Origin: Nocardia stercoris
GTDB taxonomy: Bacteria; Actinomycetota; Actinomycetes; Mycobacteriales; Mycobacteriaceae
Reading direction: 5' to 3'
NCBI RefSeq assembly: GCF_003696265.1
Contig: NZ_RFFH01000011.1
Span: 160,496-224,495, forward strand
Length of the DNA stretch: 64,000 nt
Shown here in pieces: positions 44,287 to 51,306 of this stretch. Numbering within the stretch: the stretch's first letter is position 1; each line of letters starts with the position of its first letter. The notes beneath the pieces are model-generated. The model saw only the letters and a list, made by a program, of their open reading frames with translations, was not told the origin of the DNA and ran no database searches. The position numbers and the translations under genes are program-made.

Positions 44287-44295
44287 GCCTATCAG
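44275..44295. promoter_or_regulatory. LysR-type operator (CTGAT-N11-ATCAG) between oxyR and ahpC
   Basis: CTGAT (44275-44279) and ATCAG (44291-44295) with 11 bases between form a symmetrical T-N11-A box. It covers the oxyR start codon at 44286 and lies about 107 bases before ahpC, as expected for OxyR autoregulation. Confidence 0.5.
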
Positions 44296-44401
44296 TCTAG
44301 TGCGAGTGATCACCTTTACCTTTTAACCGGGTCCGTGCAAGATCGTGTCCGGAAGCCCCAGCCAGGTACCCACCATGCGAACAGAGCACAAGGAGACAGC
44401 A

Positions 44402-44989
44402 ATGGCACTGCTGACCATCGGCGATCAGTTCCCCGCCTACAACCTCACCGCGGTCATCGGCGGCGACCTCTCGCAGGTGAACGCGCAGCGCCCCGACGAC
44501 TACTTCACCCAGGTGTCGAGCGACGACAACGCGGGCAAGTGGCGGATCGTGTTCTTCTGGCCCAAGGACTTCACCTTCGTCTGCCCGACCGAGATCGCCG
44601 CGTTCGGCAAGCTGAACGACGAGTTCGCCGACCGCGACGCGCAGGTGCTGGGCGTGTCGGTCGACAACGAGTTCGTGCACTTCCAGTGGCGCGCACAGCA
44701 CGAGGACCTCAAGACCCTCCCCTTCCCGATGCTGTCGGACCTCAAGCGTGAGCTGTCCGCCGCGACCGGTGTGCTGAACGCCGACGGTGTCGCCGACCGC
44801 GCCACCTTCATCGTCGACCCGAACAACGAGATCCAGTTCGTCTCCGTGACCGCCGGTTCCGTCGGCCGCAACGTCGACGAGGTGCTGCGCGTGCTGGACG
44901 CGCTGCAGTCCGACGAGCTGTGTGCCTGCAACTGGAAGAAGGGCGACCCGACCATCAAGGCCGGCGAGCTCATGTCGGCGTCGGTCTAG
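44402..44989 (+). CDS. ahpC: Alkyl hydroperoxide reductase AhpC
   Basis: The 195-residue two-cysteine peroxiredoxin has the peroxidatic cysteine at C61 in KDFTFVCPTEI and C-terminal resolving cysteines in DELCACNWKKGDPT, the double-cysteine form seen in mycobacterial AhpC (C174/C176). It reduces peroxides and peroxynitrite in the cytoplasm, with electrons from AhpD rather than AhpF. The ATG at 44402 follows AAGGAG. AhpD is 34 bases downstream, and OxyR lies divergently upstream. Confidence 0.95.
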   Translation: MALLTIGDQFPAYNLTAVIGGDLSQVNAQRPDDYFTQVSSDDNAGKWRIVFFWPKDFTFVCPTEIAAFGKLNDEFADRDAQVLGVSVDNEFVHFQWRAQHEDLKTLPFPMLSDLKRELSAATGVLNADGVADRATFIVDPNNEIQFVSVTAGSVGRNVDEVLRVLDALQSDELCACNWKKGDPTIKAGELMSASV

Positions 44990-45023
44990 TTCGAAGCCCG
45001 CAATTCGTTAGGAGTGCCCTGCC

Positions 45024-45563
45024 ATGTCCATCGATAACCTGAAGAACTCGCTGCCCGAGTACGCCAAGGACCTCAAGCTCAACCTGTCGTCGGTCGCGCG
45101 TTCCACGGTGCTCTCGGAGCAGCAGCTGTGGGGCACCCTGCTGGCGTCGGCCGCGGCGACCCGCTCGGCCACCACGCTGCGCGAGATCGCCGAGGAGGCG
45201 GCCGACATCCTGTCCGCCGAGGCGTACTCGGCGGCGCTGGGCGCGGCCTCCATCATGGGCATGAACAACGTGTTCTACCGGGGCAAGGCGTTCCTGGAGG
45301 GCCGCTACGACGACCTGCGCGCCGGTTTGCGCATGCAGATCATCGGCACCCCGGGCGTCGAGAAGGCCGATTTCGAACTGTGGTCCTTCGCGGTCTCCTC
45401 GATCAACGGCTGCCAGCACTGCCTGGAGGCCCACGAGCACACGCTGCGTGAGGAGGGCGCCTCCCGCGAGGTGATCTTCGAGGCGCTGCGCGTGGCGGCG
45501 ATCGTGGCCGGTGTCGGCCAGGCGGTGGCGTCCACCGAGGCGCTCGCCGCCGCGAACGTCTGA
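45024..45563 (+). CDS. ahpD: Alkylhydroperoxidase AhpD
   Basis: The 179-residue all-alpha protein has the AhpD active-site motif INGCQHCLEAHEHTLR with the CxxC pair and the histidines that make up its proton relay. It passes electrons from dihydrolipoamide dehydrogenase/SucB to AhpC. Its length matches the M. tuberculosis protein. A TTAGGAG box precedes the ATG, and a 16-bp-stem terminator follows, closing the ahpC-ahpD operon. Confidence 0.94.
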   Translation: MSIDNLKNSLPEYAKDLKLNLSSVARSTVLSEQQLWGTLLASAAATRSATTLREIAEEAADILSAEAYSAALGAASIMGMNNVFYRGKAFLEGRYDDLRAGLRMQIIGTPGVEKADFELWSFAVSSINGCQHCLEAHEHTLREEGASREVIFEALRVAAIVAGVGQAVASTEALAAANV

Positions 45564-45574
45564 TTCGTCACGCT

Positions 45575-45609
45575 CGAATGCCGCGTACCCGCCGGGTACG
45601 CGGCATTCG
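45575..45609 (+). terminator. Terminator after ahpD
   Basis: A perfect 16-bp stem (cgaatgccgcgtaccc / gggtacgcggcattcg) with the loop gcc begins 12 bases after the ahpD stop. Confidence 0.88.
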
Positions 45610-45694
45610 GCCGTTTCTGGCGCGAGTGCGCAGAGACGCTGGTCACAGGCATGAAACCTGTTGCGGGGGTGCCCGTCCGGTATCGTCGAACACC

Positions 45695-46387
45695 GTGGAC
45701 GCTGTCGACACAGATCGCCGCCGCATCGACGTGGTTCGAGTCTTCACCGACCCGTCGGGCCGATTCGGCAACCCGCTCGGAATCGTCCGGGCCGCCCAGC
45801 TCGGCGACCGCGACCCGCAGGAACTTGCCGCGACCCTCGGCTACAGCGAGACCGTGGTGGTCGGCGAGCCGGCCGACGGCACTGCCGAACTCCGCATCTT
45901 CACCCCGATGGTGGAACTGCCGTTCGCCGGGCATCCGACGATCGGGACCGCGTGGTGGCTGGCCGACCACGGCACCGCGGTCGAGACCCTGCTCGTGACG
46001 GCGGGCAAGGTCCAGGTCAGCCGGGCCGACGGGATGACCTGGGTGCGCGCCCGGCCCGACTGGGCGCCCGAGTTCACCTTTCACGAACTGGGCGACGCCG
46101 ACGACGTCGTCGCGGCCGATCCGGCCCACTACCCGGCGGGTCAGCACTATGTCTGGGCGTGGGTGGATCAGGAGCGCGGCGCGATCCGGTCCCGCATGTT
46201 CGCCCCCGGGCTGGGTGTCGCCGAGGACGAGGCCACCGGCGCGGCGGCGGTCGCGCTGACCGCCCGCCTGCGACGCAGCCTGCGGATCGTGCAGGGCCAG
46301 GGCTCGCAGCTGTTCACCTCCTGGGACTCCGACGGCTGGGTCGATCTGGGCGGCCGGGTGGCCGCCGCCGACCCGGTGCAGGCCTGA
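45695..46387 (+). CDS. Short PhzF-family protein (Rv2716-like)
   Basis: The 230-residue protein has the PhzF-like isomerase core: FTDPSGRFGNPLGIV, the catalytic glutamate region ATLGYSETVVV, AELRIFTPMVELPFAGHPTI followed by GTA, and EATGAAAVAL. It is shorter than phenazine-pathway PhzF (about 280) but matches the mycobacterial homologue. The family shuffles double bonds in small cyclic acids; its substrate is unknown here. GTG at 45695 has no ribosome binding site, and TATCGT ends eight bases before it, so it may be read from a leaderless transcript. Confidence 0.83.
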   Translation: MDAVDTDRRRIDVVRVFTDPSGRFGNPLGIVRAAQLGDRDPQELAATLGYSETVVVGEPADGTAELRIFTPMVELPFAGHPTIGTAWWLADHGTAVETLLVTAGKVQVSRADGMTWVRARPDWAPEFTFHELGDADDVVAADPAHYPAGQHYVWAWVDQERGAIRSRMFAPGLGVAEDEATGAAAVALTARLRRSLRIVQGQGSQLFTSWDSDGWVDLGGRVAAADPVQA

Positions 46388-46392
46388 ACCGC

Positions 46393-47001
46393 TCAGCCGA
46401 TCGCCGCCGCGACCAGCATGTAGGCGGTACCGAGGTCCATCACCATGTGCGGAATCACCGGGCCGCCGCCGGCGGGCCCGTGCGGCACCAGCCGCCGCCG
46501 TAGCTCGCCGGAGGCCGGCACGGCCATGAGCACCGCGTCCGCGGCGAAAACCGCTGCCAGCGTGACCAATACGGACGGCGGCGCTCCCGGCGTATGCCCC
46601 ATGGCGTGACCGGCGTGCGTTCCCGACACGGCCAGTAGCATGGCCGCCGCGGCGGCCAGGTGGTACCCGATCGCCGTTACCCGGTGGACGTCACCGTTTC
46701 CGTTGTGCCGGTGCATGATTCGCGTGGTCAGCAGGACTCCGTACACCACCGTCATGGCGGTCAGCACCCCACGCAGGGCCGCGGGGTCGGCCCGCAGCGG
46801 GAACATCAGCATCGCCGCCATCACCAGGCACATCAGCAGATGCGCCGCGTCCGAATGCCGGTCCACGACCGGAACCGCCCGGCCCGCAGCACATTCCGGT
46901 CCTGCTCGCGCAACCCGGCGGATCACCGTGGCCGCGGTGACCACGAATCCCGCCAGCATCCCCCAGCGCAGCAGTTCGTACTGCAGGACGAATGTCTCCA
47001 C
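46393..47001 (-). CDS. DUF5134-type membrane protein
   Basis: The 202-residue protein has about six membrane helices (LRWGMLAGFVVTAATVIRRV, HLLMCLVMAAMLMFPL and others) with many histidines and methionines in loops (HSDAAHLLMCLVMAAMLM, MHRHNGNGDVHRV, HAGHAMGHTPG), a pattern typical of DUF5134 and sometimes linked to copper handling. This last point is only suggestive. GTG at 47001 follows GGGAGG. It converges on the phzF-like gene five bases away. Confidence 0.7.
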   Translation of the reverse strand: METFVLQYELLRWGMLAGFVVTAATVIRRVARAGPECAAGRAVPVVDRHSDAAHLLMCLVMAAMLMFPLRADPAALRGVLTAMTVVYGVLLTTRIMHRHNGNGDVHRVTAIGYHLAAAAAMLLAVSGTHAGHAMGHTPGAPPSVLVTLAAVFAADAVLMAVPASGELRRRLVPHGPAGGGPVIPHMVMDLGTAYMLVAAAIG

Positions 47002-47233
47002 ACCCCACCACCTCCCACGAGGCATGCCGGACATTCTCATGCTCGCACCCGAAGCCGTCCCGCCACAGCCGGTTTCCGGTAAGTGACGATCGGGAACGCC
47101 ACAGGTGCAACCGGGTTCCGTCATCTATGTGTGCCTAGATAATTTGATCAAGCTTGCGCTCGACGAATGAAGCTGGTAAGCCTATGCATGGCGAACGCCA
47201 CACGATCACAACCCACGAGGAGGTGATGGAACC

Positions 47234-47305
47234 GTGTACGAACCCGGACCGGACGGGGCGTCCTGCTACGACGCCGAGAACCCCGACCGCATCGAACCCG
47301 CCTAG
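47234..47305 (+). CDS. 23-residue micro-ORF upstream of DUF397 gene
   Basis: GTG at 47234 follows a perfect AGGAGG box at 47218-47223 (spacing 10) and reads 23 codons to TAG: VYEPGPDGASCYDAENPDR then IEPA. It lies 34 bases before the DUF397 gene in the same direction. An ATG at 47226 in another frame is only two bases from the box and less likely. It could be a regulatory leader peptide, a very small protein, or a remnant of a larger gene. Confidence 0.4.
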   Translation: MYEPGPDGASCYDAENPDRIEPA

Positions 47306-47339
47306 CCGGCAGCCGAATCCAGGGAAGAAGGAACTCGCG

Positions 47340-47567
47340 ATGAACACATTCGCTCCGAATTCGGCCGAGCTGCGGACCGCCGTCGCGTTCCGCAAGGCCA
47401 CCGCCAGCAACCCGTCCGGGAATTGCCTCCACGTCGCGGAGCTGGCGGACGGGAACGTGGCGATCCGGCACTCCGACCCGGCCGGGCCGGCCATCATCTG
47501 CACTCCCGGCGAGTGGAATGCCTTCACCGACGGCGTGCGAAACGGCGAATTCGCGCTGTCGGCCTAG
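47340..47567 (+). CDS. DUF397 protein
   Basis: The 75-residue protein matches DUF397: FRKATASNPSGNCLHVAEL, NVAIRHSDPAGPAIICTPGE and WNAFTDGVRNGEF. Such proteins usually stand next to XRE-type DNA-binding partners in streptomycetes and relatives and are thought to antagonise them (Scr1-like pairs). No such partner is present beside this copy, only the micro-ORF. GAAGGAA precedes the ATG. A hairpin follows 13 bases after the stop. Confidence 0.82.
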   Translation: MNTFAPNSAELRTAVAFRKATASNPSGNCLHVAELADGNVAIRHSDPAGPAIICTPGEWNAFTDGVRNGEFALSA

Positions 47568-47580
47568 AGTTCCGTGCGTG

Positions 47581-47614
47581 GACCCTCGGAGGTTCCGCGG
47601 ACCCTCCGAGGGTC
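47581..47614. terminator. Hairpin between DUF397 gene and CAP pseudogene
   Basis: A perfect 12-bp stem (gaccctcggagg / cctccgagggtc) with a ten-base loop separates two convergent coding remnants. Confidence 0.75.
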
Positions 47615-47626
47615 GCCACTACCTAC

Positions 47627-47984
47627 CTATGACGGCGTGCCGAAATCCTGCGTCCACCAAGGGCCGCCCGATCCGTCGGCGATGCCGATACCGATCTGGG
47701 TGAAGCCACAGTTCAGGATGTTCGCGCGGTGCCCCGGACTGTTCATCCAGGCCGTCACGACGGCGTTCGCGTCGGCCTGCCCCTGGGCGATGTTCTCGCC
47801 GTAGGCCTGCCAGGTGTAACCGGCGGCGGCGATCCGGTCGCCCGGGTCGGTACCGTCGGGATCGGTGTGCGAGAAGAAGCCCTGGTCCCGTATGACGTCC
47901 GACTGGTGTTGCTCCGTTCACATACTGAGTTCCGGCCGAATCATTCGGCCGCAGAATCGCATTCACGCCACAGGGCGTGAACAC
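47627..47984 (-). pseudogene. Degenerate CAP-domain (SCP-like) secreted protein gene
   Basis: From about 47910 down to the stop at 47627 the minus strand encodes the C-terminal half of a CAP/SCP domain: HQSDVIRDQGFFSHTDPDGT, AAAGYTWQAYGENIAQGQAD, then TAWMNSPGHRANILNCGFTQ and IGIGIADGSGGPWWTQDFGT. Upstream, this frame hits a TGA at 47919. An N-terminal-like piece (CGVNAILRPNDSAGTQYVNG) continues in a different frame up to about 47984, so a frameshift near 47905-47920 has broken the gene. No signal peptide remains. Intact relatives are exported and bind sterol or metal. Confidence 0.75.
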
Positions 47985-48085
47985 GGCGATGATGCTCTCA
48001 GAGTGAACGACGTAAATGCAATACCGACAGGATGAAATCTATTGCCCCACAGCACAATTGCGCCCGACGACAATTATCGGCCGGG

Positions 48086-48682
48086 TCAGGCCGATAATTC
48101 GTCGATCATTTCGGCCCAGCGCCGAGTCACCCGCTCACGCCGACGGGAATCGTCGCCGATGAAACCGGCCAGCCCCAGCCCACGCGCACTGTCGAGAAAT
48201 GCCTGCACAGTGGTGCGCACCTTGGGATCCGAACCGTCCAGCCGGAGCAACTCGATGAGCGCCCAGTAGTATTTGGCACCCATTTCGGCTTCCATCGCAG
48301 CCACCCGGGGCCGCAGCGCGGGTTCACCGTGCGCCGCCACACACAATTGCAATGTGGCCGCGAAACTCGCCCCCTGATGCTGTTCCACCACGGTCCGGAC
48401 CACCGCGAGCGTACGACCGGGACCCGCGGGAAATCCCTTCGCCTGATCGTGGAATTCGGCGACGCGATTCTCCAGCACGTATTCGATCGCGACGGTGAAC
48501 AGCCCTTCCCGATCGGTGAAATGATGCTGCACCGCTCCACGGGTGACCCCGGCGCGCTTGGCGACCTCACTCACCGACGCGGCCGACCAGCCCTCCTCGG
48601 CGAGCAGTTGCGCGGCCGCGTCGAGAATGCGGTTGCGGGTGTTGATCCCCCGCTCCTGCTGCGGCTCCCTGAGTGTCGTCAC
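48086..48682 (-). CDS. TetR-family regulator
   Basis: The 198-residue protein has a TetR DNA-binding domain near its start: TRNRILDAAAQLLAEEGWSA then ASVSEVAKRAGVTRGAVQHH and FTDREGLF, with a helical ligand domain after it. The GTG start at 48682 has weak upstream signals. A perfect palindrome, AACTCTAGAGTT, lies just upstream (48688-48699), probably its own operator. It is on the same strand and just downstream of a broken ferredoxin reductase gene, part of the epoxide hydrolase operon, which it may once have controlled. Confidence 0.87.
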   Translation of the reverse strand: MTTLREPQQERGINTRNRILDAAAQLLAEEGWSAASVSEVAKRAGVTRGAVQHHFTDREGLFTVAIEYVLENRVAEFHDQAKGFPAGPGRTLAVVRTVVEQHQGASFAATLQLCVAAHGEPALRPRVAAMEAEMGAKYYWALIELLRLDGSDPKVRTTVQAFLDSARGLGLAGFIGDDSRRRERVTRRWAEMIDELSA

Positions 48683-48687
48683 ATGAC

Positions 48688-48699
48688 AACTCTAGAGTT
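48688..48699. promoter_or_regulatory. Palindrome upstream of TetR gene
   Basis: AACTCTAGAGTT is a perfect 12-bp palindrome five bases before the TetR start, positioned for autoregulation. It overlaps the end of the ferredoxin reductase remnant. Confidence 0.45.
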
Positions 48700-49326
48700 C
48701 GACAACCCTCCTGCCATCATCCGGGCGCTCCACACAGGGCAGGAAGCCCTCCCCGTCCGGGGTCGGCAAGCGGCAACTGTGACAGAGGGCAGGATCGGGG
48801 TGATCCCGATCCCGCCCGCGATGAACCGGACCGGCCGGGCGGTGGCCGCACCGCCGCCTACGGCCAGCGGGAACGCGTTGCGGGGTGTGCCGACGGTCAG
48901 CATCGTTCCCTCGGCCACCTCGTCGTGAAGCTCGGCCGACCCGCCACCTTCGATCCGCCGCACGGCGATGCGATACCGGGTGCGGTCGGCGAGGTCACCG
49001 CACAGCGAGTACTGGCGGTACCGTCCGGACGGCAGTGTCACGTCGATGTGCGCTCCCGGCTGCCAGGACGGCAGCGGTGAACCGTCGGGGCGCTCGAATT
49101 CGAACGCGACCACCGATCCGTCGACCGCCACCGCTGTCCGGCGCACCACCCGAACCTGGTGCCGGTGCGCACCCGGCGCTGTTTGCGAGCCTGGCTGCGC
49201 CAGCCACCGCAGCAGGCGCAGCCACACCCGCATGGCGATGTCCAGCGCGCGCAGGATCCGGTCCCGGGCGCGGCGCCCGCGCAGGTCGGGCGGGATCGCG
49301 GCGCGAATCTCGGTGGGAATACTCAT
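48692..49326 (-). pseudogene. Ferredoxin reductase (FAD/2Fe-2S) gene with central deletion
   Basis: The N-terminal part is intact: ARDRILRALDIAMRVWLRLL, FAD-binding SWQPGAHIDVTLPSGRYRQY then SLCG, and RFIAGGIGITPILP, the start of the NAD-binding domain. The family should continue for about 150 residues, but the frame then leaves the homology. In another frame LCHSCRLPTPDGEGFLPCVE then RPDDGRRVVEL and TAG at 48692 look like the tail of a plant-type 2Fe-2S domain (CxxC and a last cysteine). A deletion of the NAD domain and most of the iron-sulphur domain explains this. The ATG at 49326 overlaps the upstream stop (ATGA). Confidence 0.75.
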
Positions 49327-50222
49327 GCCGCGTTCGTCACCTCGACCTCGGCCAGGAAGGTGAGGGCCTGAGCCATCGAGCCCATTTTCACCGGGGAATA
49401 GGACGGTCGCAGGTAGTCGCGGATCGACGCCAGGATCATCCGCGGGGTCGGTAGCAGACCGCGACGGCCCGCGCTGAAGAAGCCTCGGAGCACGGCGAAC
49501 CGATGCGCGGGCACCGCGGGATCGTGCGCGACCAGGAACCGGGCCGCCCGCGCGAACAGGAACAGCAATCCCGGAACCGCGATCAGCATCGTGCGCACTC
49601 GCCGCCGGTACGACGGATCGAAATAGTGGGCGACATCGTGCGCGACCGTCCGGTGTTCCATTTCCTCGGCACCGTGCCAGCGCCACATCTGTGCCATGTC
49701 ACGGTGCGCGCCATGGTCGGCCCAGGTGTTGTTCAGCGCGAAATCACCGAGAAAGGCGGTGAAGTTCTCGCAGGCCGCGATGAACGACAAGCGTTCCACC
49801 AGCCATTGCCGGGCCTCGCGTTCGTCGGCGACGGCGCGCGGGCCGAGGAGACGGCGGAACAGCCATTCGTTCTGCCGCTCCAGCGGTGTGGTGTCGATCC
49901 CGTGCCGGGCGAAGAACGCGCCCATCGTCATCTGGTGGGTGTCGGCGTGCAGGGTCTCCTGGCCGATGAACCCGAGCACGTCCTCCCGGATACGTTCGTC
50001 GCGAATGTGCGATAGCGCTTCGGTGAACGCGTCGATGAAGAACCGTTCGGCCTCGGGGAAGATGAAATTGAACGAACTCACCAGGTGCGATGCAACGGGT
50101 TCACCCGGAATCCAGTGCAGCGGTGCGTCTTCGATGTCGAACCGGACATTGCGGGCGCGCAGCGCGAGCGGGCCCGGGTCGAGCAGGTCGGGCGGAGTGG
50201 GCTTTCGGCGGAAGCGTCGCAT
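49323..50222 (-). CDS. Predicted metal-dependent hydrolase (PF10118 type)
   Basis: The 299-residue protein is largely helical, with histidine/glutamate sets that could bind two metals: GQETLHADTHQMTM, ACENFTAFLGDFALNN, and WHGAEEMEHRTVAHDVAHYF. These are the marks of the uncharacterised metal-dependent hydrolase family PF10118, which resembles ferritin-like di-iron enzymes. In actinomycetes it is often paired with a ferredoxin reductase, as here, pointing to an oxidative role. It starts two bases after the epoxide hydrolase stop. Confidence 0.8.
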   Translation of the reverse strand: MRRFRRKPTPPDLLDPGPLALRARNVRFDIEDAPLHWIPGEPVASHLVSSFNFIFPEAERFFIDAFTEALSHIRDERIREDVLGFIGQETLHADTHQMTMGAFFARHGIDTTPLERQNEWLFRRLLGPRAVADEREARQWLVERLSFIAACENFTAFLGDFALNNTWADHGAHRDMAQMWRWHGAEEMEHRTVAHDVAHYFDPSYRRRVRTMLIAVPGLLFLFARAARFLVAHDPAVPAHRFAVLRGFFSAGRRGLLPTPRMILASIRDYLRPSYSPVKMGSMAQALTFLAEVEVTNAA

Positions 50223-50224
50223 GG

Positions 50225-51133
50225 TCAGTTCTCCGAGCCGGCGGTGGGTCGATGGGTGGCAGCCCAGGTGGTGATCAGTTCACCGACGCGGTCCGGCGCT
50301 TCCAGATGCAGGAAGTGTCCGGCGTCGGGAACCACGATCCGGGCGCTGTCGGGCGGGCAGTAGTCGAGGGCACGATCACCGAGATCGACTCGCCCGCAGG
50401 TGTCGTCGCTGCCGTGCAGGTACAGCGTGGGCAGGCGCAGCCGCCCGAAGGCGCGGCGGTACGTCCCGGCGGCAGCGCGCCGCCGGACCCACGGGTTGAG
50501 CATGGCGCGGTAGTAGGTGATCGCGGCCCGGCGGTGGGCGCGATCGGGCAGCGCGGTCCGCAGGTGCTCGCGGTCGGCTCGGCTGTCGTAGCTCGGCGCC
50601 CAGGCCCGCCACAGCAGGTCGAACAACCGCGGACCGACCCGTTCGGCGAGTCCCGGGAGCTGGAAGAACGCCATGTACCAGGAGCGGGGCGCTTGCCGGA
50701 CGAGCGCCAGCAGGCCGCGCGGGCGGAGCGCGCCGCGCACGATTGCCGGCAGCGGCGGGATCGCCAGGATCGCGACGGCGGCGAAGCCCGCGGGATCGGA
50801 CGAGGCGACCGCGCTGACGATCGCGCCGCCCCAGTCGTGTCCGACCAGCAGGGCGGGGCGGGTCCGGGAATGCGCGGCGCGGACCGCGTGGACGTCGGCG
50901 ACCAGGGCGCCGATGTCGTAGTCACCGGTGATCCCGGTGGGTGCGTAGCCGCGGGTGAACGGGGCGATCACCCGCCATCCCTGATCCGCCAGCGCGGGCC
51001 CGAGGTACCGCCAGGTCCACGCGGTATCCGGGAACCCATGCACGAGGATCACCACCGGTGCGCCGGGGTCACCCCAGGCGAGCGCGGCGACGTCCCGGCC
51101 GGGAGCGGCGGATTCGAGTAGTTCCGGGCGCAT
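50225..51133 (-). CDS. Epoxide hydrolase-like alpha/beta hydrolase
   Basis: The 302-residue enzyme has the epoxide hydrolase signatures: oxyanion-hole HGFPDTAWTWRYL, FTRGYAPTG, the aspartate nucleophile in VGHDWGGAIVSA, the acid in LHGSDDTCG, and the catalytic histidine in PDAGHFLHLEAPDRV. It would open an epoxide or a related ester to a diol. It is the first gene of a leftward three-gene operon, facing a divergent amidohydrolase operon across 173 bases that contain two inverted repeats. Confidence 0.86.
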   Translation of the reverse strand: MRPELLESAAPGRDVAALAWGDPGAPVVILVHGFPDTAWTWRYLGPALADQGWRVIAPFTRGYAPTGITGDYDIGALVADVHAVRAAHSRTRPALLVGHDWGGAIVSAVASSDPAGFAAVAILAIPPLPAIVRGALRPRGLLALVRQAPRSWYMAFFQLPGLAERVGPRLFDLLWRAWAPSYDSRADREHLRTALPDRAHRRAAITYYRAMLNPWVRRRAAAGTYRRAFGRLRLPTLYLHGSDDTCGRVDLGDRALDYCPPDSARIVVPDAGHFLHLEAPDRVGELITTWAATHRPTAGSEN

Positions 51134-51161
51134 TGCCGTCCTTTTCTCCGAACTCTGGGCA

Positions 51162-51185
51162 ATAACATTCAGTTGTGCATGTTAT
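51162..51185. promoter_or_regulatory. Inverted repeat 1 in divergent promoter region
   Basis: ATAACAT and ATGTTAT (seven-base arms, ten-base spacer) lie 29 bases upstream of the epoxide hydrolase start. Confidence 0.4.
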
Positions 51186-51193
51186 CGTCAGTA

Positions 51194-51222
51194 CTTTACC
51201 GTAACCGACAGATACGGTAAAG
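51194..51222. promoter_or_regulatory. Inverted repeat 2, strong operator candidate
   Basis: CTTTACCGTA and TACGGTAAAG are perfect ten-base arms separated by nine bases, midway between divergent operons. The size and symmetry fit a TetR-family operator. Confidence 0.6.
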
Positions 51223-51306
51223 CCGCAAGTGCTGGTAGGCAAGAGTGACTAGCCCTCAGCCACGGACGGTCCCTAACATGCGAGTGTGCATGGAGAAGGA
51301 GTAGGT

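Noticed and set aside
47226..47339. ATG at 47226 in frame with the DUF397 gene, giving an N-terminal extension
   Set aside because: The AGGAGG box is only two bases away, and the extension is a proline/threonine-rich run unlike DUF397 proteins; the ATG at 47340 has its own GAAGGAA box.
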